A stretch of DNA of 42,605 nucleotides from an uncultured Hymenobacter sp. Lineage in GTDB: Bacteria; Bacteroidota; Bacteroidia; Cytophagales; Hymenobacteraceae. The DNA is taken from the NCBI GenBank assembly GCA_913778455.1, contig CAJYVK010000364.1:1-42605 (forward strand). Reading direction: 5' to 3'. Numbering within the stretch: the first letter of the stretch is position 1; every line of letters starts with the position of its first letter. The notes beneath the pieces are model-generated. The model ran no database searches and was not told the origin of the DNA. It saw only the letters and a program-made list of their open reading frames with translations. Position numbers and translations under genes: made by a program. This document shows positions 11,131-18,618 of this stretch, in pieces.

Positions 11131-14109
11131 CATTGGGTCGTTGGGATGGCGGAGCGGGCGGCGGTGCAATGGGTCGAGGTGGGCCGGGTTGGCAAAGGAG
11201 TATTTGCCGAGCCGGTTGATGTGCTCGTAGCGGCTGGGCGAGAAGTATTCGAAGTGCGCTTCCTCGACCGGGTACCCTTCGGCGCGCAGCTGCTGGAGGA
11301 CCTCCTGCATGTAGACCGTGTTCCAGAGCAGCACGCAGTTGGTGAGCAGCGTCAGGCAGCGCGCCGCTTCGGCTTGGGCCTCGTGCTGCTTGCGCCGGAT
11401 GACGCCCTCGCTGCCAAACCAGAGCCAGGCGCGCAGCGCGTGCAGCTCTTCGCCCTTGTTGAGCTGGGCATGGATGCGCTGGCGTAGGGGCTGGCTTTGT
11501 AAATAGCGCAGAATGAAGCGGGTCTTGATGAGTTGGCCGTAGGCCTGCAGCACGTAGGTCAGGTGGTTTTGCCGGGGGTAGGCCTGGAGCTTGCCGATGA
11601 AGAGCGACGCCGTGACGCGTCCGGATTTGATGGAGCCGGCTAGGCGCAACAGCTCGTCCCAGTGCCGGCGGATGTAGTCCGGGTTGAGCGTGCCCGTGAA
11701 CTTCAGGTCGGGATAGGCCCAGTCCTGGCCCCGGATTTTGTAGAGCCGCTGGTCGGCCAGGTCCCGCATGCGGGGGCAGAAAAACAGGCCCAGCAGGTCA
11801 AACAGGGCGAAAATGAGGTCCGAGTAACCGGCCGTGTCGGTCGTGTGCTCGGCAATGGCCAGGTCGGTTTCGTTGTCGACGATTTCGTCCAGCACCACCG
11901 TGGCATCGCGCAGCGTGGCCGGCACCACCTTGCTGCCGTACTGGGCGTACTGGTCCGAGGAATGGGTTTGCATCGTCACGCCCCGCCCGGTGCCGAAGTA
12001 CGTGGGCAGGGCGCGGGCGTTGCGCACCTTGCCGCTGACCGCAAACCGCTGGCCATCCGACGAGGAGAAGGTGCCGTCGCCCCAGTAGGCGGCCAGCCAC
12101 TGGCGGTGGTGCTCGTTGACCAGCAGGGTATTGGCTGCTTTCAGCGTGTCTTCGCGCAGGTAGTTGGTGGCCGTCCACCACAGCGATTGGTACGGCAGCG
12201 CGGCGCTGCGGGCCATGTCCGCGAGGGGAATGTTGCAGCCCGTGGCCAGCAGCGTCGCCAGCAGCCGCGTGTCGTGCTCGTCGCCGCGCGGGGCGTGTTC
12301 CAGCCCGGGCAGGTGCGCCGTAAAGCCCAGCCACGCGTTGACTTCGACCAGGATGTCGGTCAAGTCCACGGCCGGCAGGCGGCGGCCGATTTCCTGCTGC
12401 ATGGCCTGGGCCCCGGCGGGCACCTCTTCGGCGGCCGGCCGCGTCACCACCAGCTCGCCGTCTTCTAAGCGCACATCGCCGCCGGCATCGAGGAGCGTTT
12501 GCATCGGTCCCAGCAAGTCGGCCAGCTCCTGCAGGCGCTCGGCGAGGCGGTCCGTGGTCACGGGCGGTAAGCCCAATTGGGCGCACAACTCGGGGCGGGC
12601 CTGCTCCCACTCCGCGGGTGGGATGAGGTAGCTGCTCAAGTCGGCGTAGCGGTGCGACGGGGCCACGTACACGTCGCCAGAGCGCAGCCGCTCGCGCAGC
12701 GTGGCCAGCACGGCCAACTCGTATGCCGGCCGCTGCTGCTCGGCGCTCAGCTGGTCCCCCAGCACGAACTTGCGCCAGGTCGGTTTCAGGAAGCCGGTTG
12801 GGGCCTGCGCGGGCAACTTACGGCGCCGGCCCGCCTGCAACTCGTTGACCAGTTGCAAAGCATCCCCGAAGTCGTCGCCCCCGAAGCCCTGCCGAAACCC
12901 TAGCTGGTCCAGGAGCCGGGGCGTGAACTGCTTGAAGAGCGGGTAGCGCTTGGCCAGGAAACTCAGGTGCGAGTGACGGGTCGGGTAGAGCATCGTTTGC
13001 ACCGCTTCCCAGGCCAGCACCAAGTCCTCGCGCGGCACTTGGGCGTAGATGCTGGGCCGCACCTGCCCGGCCGGGGTCTGGTCTTCGTCGAGCACGATTT
13101 CCACGGCCTGGGCCAGCGTGCGCAGGGCCGTGTCCTTGGCCGCCACCACTTGCTGCTGGTACTGGTCGTGGGCGCGGCGGGCTTTGGCCAGGCTCTGTTC
13201 CCAGAAAGCATCGAACATCCCGAGTACCTCGTCGGTCAGCGTCAGGTAGCTCTCGCGCAGAAACGCGACCAGCACGGGGTAGCGTTTGGCAGCTGGCAAG
13301 CGCTCTAGGTGCCGGTTTGAGCGGCTGCGGGCCAGCAAGGCCAGGCGTTTTTGCCGGTTCGGATGCAGCCCGCTCACGTCCCAGCTCGCCACCCCCAGCC
13401 CATCGAGGTAGCGCAGTTTGTCTAGGGCCGTCGCGATGGCCGCCGGATTGCTGGCCGTGGCCGGCTGCACCAGCCACCGGTGCCGCGTCAGGTGACGCCC
13501 CGCTTCGGGCAGCAGCAGCGCATCCAACTGCTGGCACACCTTGTCCGTGAGCAGGGGTGCCAGGCGCCGGTACGTTTCCTGGGTGGCCAACTCGCTGATG
13601 CCCCCGACCAAGCGTTCCAGCGTGCTGATGGCTGGCCGCACGATGCGGGCCTGGTGTAGCTTCAGGCACGTCATGGTCAGCAGCGCCCGCTCGCCGTCGT
13701 GCTCCAAGGCGCGCTCCACCAGCCAGGGCTCCAGCCAGACGGCATCCAACGGCTCCCACTTCCGGTACCCCAGGTGCAGCAGCACGGCCAGGAAATGGTC
13801 GCTGCGGGTTTGTTGCCGCGCCCCATAGTCAGCGAGGAGCACAGCGTCCGTCGTCAGCTGGGCGGCCACAAAGGCTACGGCTTCGGACGGTAGCTGGCGC
13901 GCCCAGCCCTCGGGCAGAAAGCCCATCAGCCGCAACACCCCTACCTGCACGGCCAGGCCCAGCCGGTTGGCCGCGCCGCGGAAGGGGAGCAGAAACGTGC
14001 GGTCGGCTTCGGTCAGATGGAAGTGCTGGCGGGTGTCGGCTTCGAGCAGCGTGGCGGGCACGGTCTGGTAGCGCAGGCGCTCGGGGGTAGTGAGAAAATC
14101 CTGCGGCAT
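11125..14109 (-). CDS. tnpA: Tn3-family transposase TnpA
   Basis: The 994-residue length is normal for the family. The N terminus fits the DUF4158 domain (about residues 1-170, ending LRLMGFLPEGWARQLP). The C-terminal half is the Tn3 DDE domain, with the acidic regions in GDGTFSSSDGQRF (about 680), YSDLIFALFDLLG (about 760) and the helix GVIRRKQHEAQAEA (about 910). It catalyses replicative transposition between the GGGG-type inverted repeats. The reading frame is intact. The start at 14109 abuts the 15-bp inverted repeat that overlaps both divergent translation starts, and the stop lies in the terminal repeat. Confidence 0.95.
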   Translation of the reverse strand: MPQDFLTTPERLRYQTVPATLLEADTRQHFHLTEADRTFLLPFRGAANRLGLAVQVGVLRLMGFLPEGWARQLPSEAVAFVAAQLTTDAVLLADYGARQQTRSDHFLAVLLHLGYRKWEPLDAVWLEPWLVERALEHDGERALLTMTCLKLHQARIVRPAISTLERLVGGISELATQETYRRLAPLLTDKVCQQLDALLLPEAGRHLTRHRWLVQPATASNPAAIATALDKLRYLDGLGVASWDVSGLHPNRQKRLALLARSRSNRHLERLPAAKRYPVLVAFLRESYLTLTDEVLGMFDAFWEQSLAKARRAHDQYQQQVVAAKDTALRTLAQAVEIVLDEDQTPAGQVRPSIYAQVPREDLVLAWEAVQTMLYPTRHSHLSFLAKRYPLFKQFTPRLLDQLGFRQGFGGDDFGDALQLVNELQAGRRRKLPAQAPTGFLKPTWRKFVLGDQLSAEQQRPAYELAVLATLRERLRSGDVYVAPSHRYADLSSYLIPPAEWEQARPELCAQLGLPPVTTDRLAERLQELADLLGPMQTLLDAGGDVRLEDGELVVTRPAAEEVPAGAQAMQQEIGRRLPAVDLTDILVEVNAWLGFTAHLPGLEHAPRGDEHDTRLLATLLATGCNIPLADMARSAALPYQSLWWTATNYLREDTLKAANTLLVNEHHRQWLAAYWGDGTFSSSDGQRFAVSGKVRNARALPTYFGTGRGVTMQTHSSDQYAQYGSKVVPATLRDATVVLDEIVDNETDLAIAEHTTDTAGYSDLIFALFDLLGLFFCPRMRDLADQRLYKIRGQDWAYPDLKFTGTLNPDYIRRHWDELLRLAGSIKSGRVTASLFIGKLQAYPRQNHLTYVLQAYGQLIKTRFILRYLQSQPLRQRIHAQLNKGEELHALRAWLWFGSEGVIRRKQHEAQAEAARCLTLLTNCVLLWNTVYMQEVLQQLRAEGYPVEEAHFEYFSPSRYEHINRLGKYSFANPAHLDPLHRRPLRHPNDPMA

Positions 14110-14218
14110 GGGGTATCAAAAAGGGTGTGTAAAACCACCCGCGTTTTTGGGGGCGGCAAGGCCGATTTTACGCCCCAAAAAGTAGCTTTGCAAAGGAACT
14201 CCTTTTTGATACCCCCTG
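14110..14218. promoter_or_regulatory. tnpA-tnpR intergenic control region, probable res site
   Basis: The 109-base spacer between the divergent genes is bounded by a perfect 15-bp inverted pair, GGGGTATCAAAAAGG (14110-14124) and CCTTTTTGATACCCC (14201-14215). Each lies just before a start codon and includes the likely ribosome-binding region. A TAGCTTTG -7 box (14183-14190) faces tnpR. By analogy with Tn3, resolvase should bind here for cointegrate resolution and autorepression. Subsite boundaries are not resolved. Confidence 0.55.
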
Positions 14219-14833
14219 ATGCCCGTAAAATCCACTGACCAGCCTAAGCGTGTGGCCCTCTACGCCCGCGTCTCCACCCTCGATAAAGGCCAAGACCCGC
14301 AGACGCAGCTGCGCCCTCTGCGAGAGTACGCCCAGCGGCAGGGCTTCGCCGTGGTCGAAGAGTACGTCGACCAGGCCTCGGGCACCAGCGAAGACCGGAC
14401 CCACTATAAACGGATGATGGCCGCCGCCAAAAAACGGCATCTCGACGCGGTACTGGTCTGGCGCTACGACCGGTTTGCCCGCTCGACCCAGGCGCTGGTC
14501 AACGCGCTGAAGGAATTCCAGAGCCTGGGCGTGGACTTCATCTCCTACCAGGAAAACATCGACACCACCACGCCCACGGGCGAGCTGATTTTCCACGTCA
14601 TGGCCTCGCTGGCCCAGTTTGAGAGCGCACTCATCAGCCAGCGCGTGCGCGCCGGCATGGCCCGGGCCAAGGCCCAAGGCAAGCACGTAGCCCGGCCCCG
14701 GCTGGCGCAGGCCAAGCAGGAAGCCATTGCGCAACTACTGCGCGAAGGCTTATCCATGAATCAGGTCAGCAAGCAGCTGGACGTAGCCTACGGCACGGTC
14801 TACAATTACGCCCAGAAACTGAAGAGTGCTTAG
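14219..14833 (+). CDS. tnpR: Serine resolvase TnpR
   Basis: The 204-residue protein starts with the serine-recombinase motif YARVST (catalytic Ser19) and continues with the family blocks VLVWRYDRFARS and GELIFHVMASLAQFES. A C-terminal helix-turn-helix follows (about 160-200, LSMNQVSKQLDVAYGTVYNY). It resolves cointegrates made by the adjacent transposase at the intergenic site. The frame is intact, and the stop lies in the transposon's internal-end inverted repeat. Confidence 0.95.
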   Translation: MPVKSTDQPKRVALYARVSTLDKGQDPQTQLRPLREYAQRQGFAVVEEYVDQASGTSEDRTHYKRMMAAAKKRHLDAVLVWRYDRFARSTQALVNALKEFQSLGVDFISYQENIDTTTPTGELIFHVMASLAQFESALISQRVRAGMARAKAQGKHVARPRLAQAKQEAIAQLLREGLSMNQVSKQLDVAYGTVYNYAQKLKSA

Positions 14834-14866
14834 CGGGTAAATGCGCCCGTTTGGAAGAAACACCCC
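14828..14866 (-). repeat. Tn3 inverted repeat, tnpR side (internal to the composite)
   Basis: Reads GCTTAGCGGG to ACACCCC on the plus strand. Its complement differs from the left repeat at three of 39 bases. The five bases outside it (GAGTT) do not match TATAC. Confidence 0.85.
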
Positions 14867-15042
14867 GAGTTCCAAAAAAACTGCAAAAGCCAGGTTACGA
14901 AGGCCTTGCCGCACGCGCGTTAATAATTTAGCAGCGCCGCTAAAGGCTCGATACACCCTTCGGCTTCACAGCAGTGCCTTTGTATTTTATATTCAGTCTA
15001 TATCCTGCTACCGTGCTTCTCACCAGCGCTGAGCGTATCTTA
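14867..15042. other. Spacer between Tn3 tnpR end and IS5-family element
   Basis: About 176 bases, partly AT-rich, with no supported gene, hairpin or promoter. Confidence 0.5.
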
Positions 15043-15910
15043 GAGCGTGTTTAGGAATTAGCTGGGCAAAAAGAAACGAGCCAGTAAGTTGCGGCAGGAG
15101 TTCCTAGGCTCCCGCACGCATGATGGTTGAGTGCTATCAACCCCTTACTGACTCGCAGTGGCAAGTTATTGTTTGTTTACTACCTGTTCACCGCAAACGC
15201 CGCTACTGTTTACGGCAAGTGCTTGATGCCATGCGTTATATCTGCCGCACGGGTTGTCAGTGGCGGTGCCTACCCGCCTGTTTTCCTCCCTGGCCCACCG
15301 TGTATTATTACTTTCGCCGCTGGCAGACCGACGGCACGCTGGCCCGCCTCAACCAGGCCAGCAACCGCGCCGACCGGCTGGCACAAGGTCGCCGACCAAC
15401 TCCCTCGCTGGCCCTAGTCGATGCGCAAAGCGTCAAGTTGGCGCCGCGCCTGCGCCAGCAGCGGGGCATAGATGCCCACAAACGCATCAACGGACGCAAG
15501 CGTCAAGTGCTCTGCGACACGGGTGGGCGCATCTGGCAAGCGGCCGTACACGCGGCGAACGGGCATGATAGCCGGGCGGCTCACGTCTTGCTACCTGCGC
15601 GTACAGCCCTACGACCGGCTTGGGCAAGCCGACTGCGTACCGTACTGACGGACAAGGCATATCGAGGTCAATTTGCCCAGCAGGTCCACGCCCTGGGCTG
15701 GCAGCACCAGGTGGCCAGTCGACCGCCTTCCGCCATCCGCGGCTTCGTGCCGGTCGCTAAGCGCTGGGTGGTCGAGCGCACCTTCGCCTGGCTCAGCGCC
15801 TTTCGCCGGCTGGCTGTGGACTACGAACGCACGCCGGCTAGCCACGTGGCGTGGCTCCTACTCGCCAATTTGACTATAACCCTGAACCGACTCCATTCCT
15901 AAACACGCTC
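15043..15910 (+). mobile_element. IS5-family insertion sequence
   Basis: An 868-bp element with perfect 16-bp terminal inverted repeats, GAGCGTGTTTAGGAAT at 15043-15058 and its complement at 15895-15910. Both flanks show TTA (15040-15042 and 15911-15913), fitting a 3-bp target duplication. It carries one uninterrupted transposase, as in the IS427-like group. It sits just upstream of the histidine kinase gene and may have changed that gene's promoter. Confidence 0.9.
15120..15902 (+). CDS. IS5-family DDE transposase
   Basis: The 260-residue protein has an N-terminal DUF4096-type domain (LTDSQWQVIVCLLP, TGCQWRCLP) and a DDE catalytic domain. Likely catalytic residues are Asp101 (LALVDAQSVK), Asp178 (VLTDKAYRG) and Glu219 (VVERTFAWL). 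It is a single frame without the frameshift some IS427 relatives use. The stop codon TAA falls inside the right terminal repeat. An alternative ATG lies one codon later. The element looks intact and potentially active. Confidence 0.93.
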   Translation: MMVECYQPLTDSQWQVIVCLLPVHRKRRYCLRQVLDAMRYICRTGCQWRCLPACFPPWPTVYYYFRRWQTDGTLARLNQASNRADRLAQGRRPTPSLALVDAQSVKLAPRLRQQRGIDAHKRINGRKRQVLCDTGGRIWQAAVHAANGHDSRAAHVLLPARTALRPAWASRLRTVLTDKAYRGQFAQQVHALGWQHQVASRPPSAIRGFVPVAKRWVVERTFAWLSAFRRLAVDYERTPASHVAWLLLANLTITLNRLHS

Positions 15911-16038
15911 TTATACGCGCAGGTAGAACCGGCGTGTCTCATCCGATTTTATACTATTTGTTCTATCGGCTCACAATTGCGGTTAACGCTACGGTACGTA
16001 ATGCAGCAGGTAGAAAATACGCCGGCCAGAACCATGAA

Positions 16039-17889
16039 ATGCGCGTTGTGAAATTCCTAGATACCAAGCCAAGTCGTCCGGGTACTGGTTGCGTAGCACC
16101 CAGTACAAAAATTACGCTTAGCCACCGCAACCGACTTAGGCGATGCGGGCGGCTGGGGGCTACCTGGCTGCTGCTGCTGGTTTCGCTGCGCTCGCTCGCG
16201 GCACCAGCCCCTACGCCTGATAACATCCGGCAACTACACCGCTGGCCGGAGCCCGTGCAGCTGCGCCTGGCCTGGACGCCCATCGTGCCCGGCACGGCGG
16301 CCATATTTGAGGCGCTGGCGCAGCGCGGGGGCTGGTCGCCGGCCGTGCGGCTGGCCCTCACGGGTAATTTGGGCGGGTATTACATCCACGAAAACCAGCC
16401 CAGCCTGGCCATTGCCCGATTGCTGGAGTGCCGCGCCCTTGCCCCGCACGACTCGGCCAGCCGTCGCGAGGCTGCTACCTGGCTCAGCTACTGCTACGGG
16501 CTGCTGCGGCAGCCGCGCCCGGGGCTGGCATTCGGCCGTGAGGCCCTGCGCTTCACGACCGGCCGGGGCGAAGCGCGCCAAGAGCAGCTCAGTGGTATTT
16601 ATAACAACCTGGCCCTGTGCGCCACGCTGTTGGCCGACTACCGGTTGGCGGAAGGCTATTACCGCCAGTGCCTGGCGCTCAACAAAGCCCGGCGGGACAG
16701 TGGCGACGTGGCCGTGACCTGGGGCAACCTGGCCGAACTAGCCCTGAAGCAGCAGCAGCCCACCCGTGCCGGCCAGTGGCTCGACTCGGCCGTGGCAGCC
16801 TATGCGGGCGCGGCCCCGGCCATCCGGCTCTACCTCAGCCAGCTGGCCGGCACGGTGGCCGCGCAGCGGCACCGCTACCCGGCGGCCGTGGCCGTGCTGG
16901 AGCCCGCCCGCCGGCAGGCGCACGCGCTGCGGCTGCTCAACCAGGAAGGCGAGCTGCTTCAGCAGCTGGTGCCGGCGCTGGCTGCCCTGGGCCGGCACCG
17001 CGAGGCACTGCAGCGCCAGCTGCGCCTGAGCGAGCTGCAGGACAGCCTGTTTGAGCAAAACTCGCAGCGTCATGCCCAAGAGCTAAAAGTGCTCTACGAA
17101 ACCCAGCAGCAGCAGGCGCGCATTGGGCAATTGCAGGCCCTGGCCCGGCAGCGGGCCGACGAGCTGCGGCAGCGCACGCTGCTGTTTGGCGGGCTGCTGC
17201 TGGGGCTGGCGGCGGCGGCGGTCCTGCTCGCGCGGGCTTGGCGCGCGCGGCAGCGGCGGCAGCGGCTGGCCCGCGAGGCCGCGCTGCGCACCCGCATTGC
17301 CGCCGACCTGCACGACGAAGTGGGCACCCTACTGGCCCGCGTGAGTATGCAGGCCGACCTGCTCAACACCCAGCAGCCGGGCGAAAATCCGTCGCTTACC
17401 CGCCTGCTGGGCGACAGCCGCGCTGCCGCCCGCACCATGCGCGACATTGTATGGAGCATTGACGCACAAGCCGATACGATGGGTGCGCTACTCGACCGCA
17501 TGCGCGAACACCTCGACCAGACGGCCGGGCCCGCCGGCCTGCGCACCCACTTGCACACCGAGCACCTGCCCGACGAGCTGCCCCTGCCGGCCGACCTGCG
17601 TCAGCATCTCTACCTCGTGTTCAAGGAAGCCGTGACCAATGCGCTGCGCCACGCCACCCACCCCACGCAGGTGGGGGTGACGCTGGCCCGGCACCCCGCC
17701 CGCCGCACACTGGAGCTAACCGTGGAAGACGACGGCCAGCCCGGCCCGCCCCCGGCCCGCAGCGGCATGGGCCTGCGCAACATGCGCCAACGGGCCGCCG
17801 CCCTGGGCGGCAAGCTGGAAGTTGGTCCCCGGCCGGCCGGGGGGTTTGGCGTGCGCTTATGCGTGCCGCTCGGCGAGCTTGCTGATTAG
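16039..17889 (+). CDS. TPR-containing sensor histidine kinase (HisKA_3 type)
   Basis: From 16039 the product has 616 residues; an in-frame ATG at 15934, 23 bases after the IS, would add 35. The true start is uncertain. A hydrophobic export segment (ATWLLLLVSLRSLAAPAP) is followed by TPR-like helical repeats, a coiled coil, one membrane helix (LLLGLAAAAVLLARAW), a dimerisation domain with phospho-acceptor His in DLHDEVGTLL (about residue 425) and a HATPase domain (EAVTNALRHA, GMGLRNMRQRA). Such kinases usually pair with NarL-type regulators, and one lies convergently at 17927-18553. The nearby IS insertion may affect expression. The signal sensed is unknown. Confidence 0.85.
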   Translation: MRVVKFLDTKPSRPGTGCVAPSTKITLSHRNRLRRCGRLGATWLLLLVSLRSLAAPAPTPDNIRQLHRWPEPVQLRLAWTPIVPGTAAIFEALAQRGGWSPAVRLALTGNLGGYYIHENQPSLAIARLLECRALAPHDSASRREAATWLSYCYGLLRQPRPGLAFGREALRFTTGRGEARQEQLSGIYNNLALCATLLADYRLAEGYYRQCLALNKARRDSGDVAVTWGNLAELALKQQQPTRAGQWLDSAVAAYAGAAPAIRLYLSQLAGTVAAQRHRYPAAVAVLEPARRQAHALRLLNQEGELLQQLVPALAALGRHREALQRQLRLSELQDSLFEQNSQRHAQELKVLYETQQQQARIGQLQALARQRADELRQRTLLFGGLLLGLAAAAVLLARAWRARQRRQRLAREAALRTRIAADLHDEVGTLLARVSMQADLLNTQQPGENPSLTRLLGDSRAAARTMRDIVWSIDAQADTMGALLDRMREHLDQTAGPAGLRTHLHTEHLPDELPLPADLRQHLYLVFKEAVTNALRHATHPTQVGVTLARHPARRTLELTVEDDGQPGPPPARSGMGLRNMRQRAAALGGKLEVGPRPAGGFGVRLCVPLGELAD

Positions 17890-17926
17890 TTACTGATAAT
17901 CAATGATTAGTCGATAATTCGCAGCC

Positions 17927-18553
17927 TTACTCGCGCATGCGCCGGGCCAGCTCGGTGCGCGAACCCACTTCCAGCTTCTTGTAGATGCGCTTGACGAAGG
18001 TGCGCACCGTGTCGAGCGAGAGGCCCAGGCGGGCGGCCACCTGCTTATCGCCCAGCCCGTCGATGATGCCCTGCACCACGTCCAGCTCGCGGGGCGTCAG
18101 CAGGTCGGGCCGGGTGGTGGGCGTGGGCTTGAAATGGGCCAGCACCTTGCGGGCCACGGCTCGGCTCATGGGTGCCCCACCCTGGGCTACTTCGAGCACG
18201 GCAGCTTTCAGCTCGGCCAGGGGGGTGTGCTTGAGCACGTAGCCGCTGGCCCCCCGGCACAGGGCCTGGTAAATGCGGTCGGCATCGTCGAACACGGTTT
18301 GCATCACGATGTCAGTATCGGGCAGGCGTTGGCGCAGCAGGGGCAGCGCCTCCAGGCCGCTCTGGCCAGGCAGGGCAATGTCGAGCAGCAGCACCTGGGG
18401 CAGCTGGCGCAGGTAGGGCAGCTGGGCCAGCAGGTCTTCTACCGATACGGCCACGGCTACGCAATCGAATTCGGGCTGGCCGCAGAGGTAGCTGCGCAGC
18501 AGCTCGCGCACCACGGCGTCGTCTTCTACCAGGGCCAGACGGATGTGAGACAT
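17927..18553 (-). CDS. NarL/LuxR-family response regulator
   Basis: I use the ATG at 18553 (MSHIRLALVEDD). The 208-residue protein has a receiver domain with phospho-acceptor Asp58 (LLLDIALPG), acidic pair EDD at 10-12 and Lys in YVLKHTPLAEL. A LuxR-type helix-turn-helix follows (LTPRELDVVQGIIDGL, then VAARLGLSLDTVRTFVKRI). It is the natural partner of the kinase whose gene ends 37 bases away, but the two genes converge rather than forming an operon, which is unusual for such pairs. It may regulate the neighbouring surface-protein genes, which is inference. Confidence 0.92.
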   Translation of the reverse strand: MSHIRLALVEDDAVVRELLRSYLCGQPEFDCVAVAVSVEDLLAQLPYLRQLPQVLLLDIALPGQSGLEALPLLRQRLPDTDIVMQTVFDDADRIYQALCRGASGYVLKHTPLAELKAAVLEVAQGGAPMSRAVARKVLAHFKPTPTTRPDLLTPRELDVVQGIIDGLGDKQVAARLGLSLDTVRTFVKRIYKKLEVGSRTELARRMRE

Positions 18554-18618
18554 TGCATTCGGGGGTAATAAAGGAAGCGGGCGCAAGCCAAGTCAAAAAT
18601 AGGCGTTCAGCCGCGCCG

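Larger units (their letters stand above)
11092..14866. mobile_element. Complete Tn3-family transposon (tnpA, tnpR, both IRs)
   Basis: The 3775-bp unit has 39-bp terminal inverted repeats (11092-11130 and 14828-14866) differing at three bases, divergent tnpA and tnpR, and a resolution-site-like spacer. Its flanks, TATAC on the left and GAGTT on the right, do not match. It therefore did not arrive alone at this site, or its right flank was later rearranged. Confidence 0.85.

Noticed and set aside
11092-14866. Independent insertion of the 3775-bp Tn3 element at this site
   Set aside because: Its two flanking pentamers (TATAC and GAGTT) differ, whereas the outer ends match.
17890-17926. Bidirectional terminator between kinase and regulator genes
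   Set aside because: Only weak AT-rich pairing and no T run.
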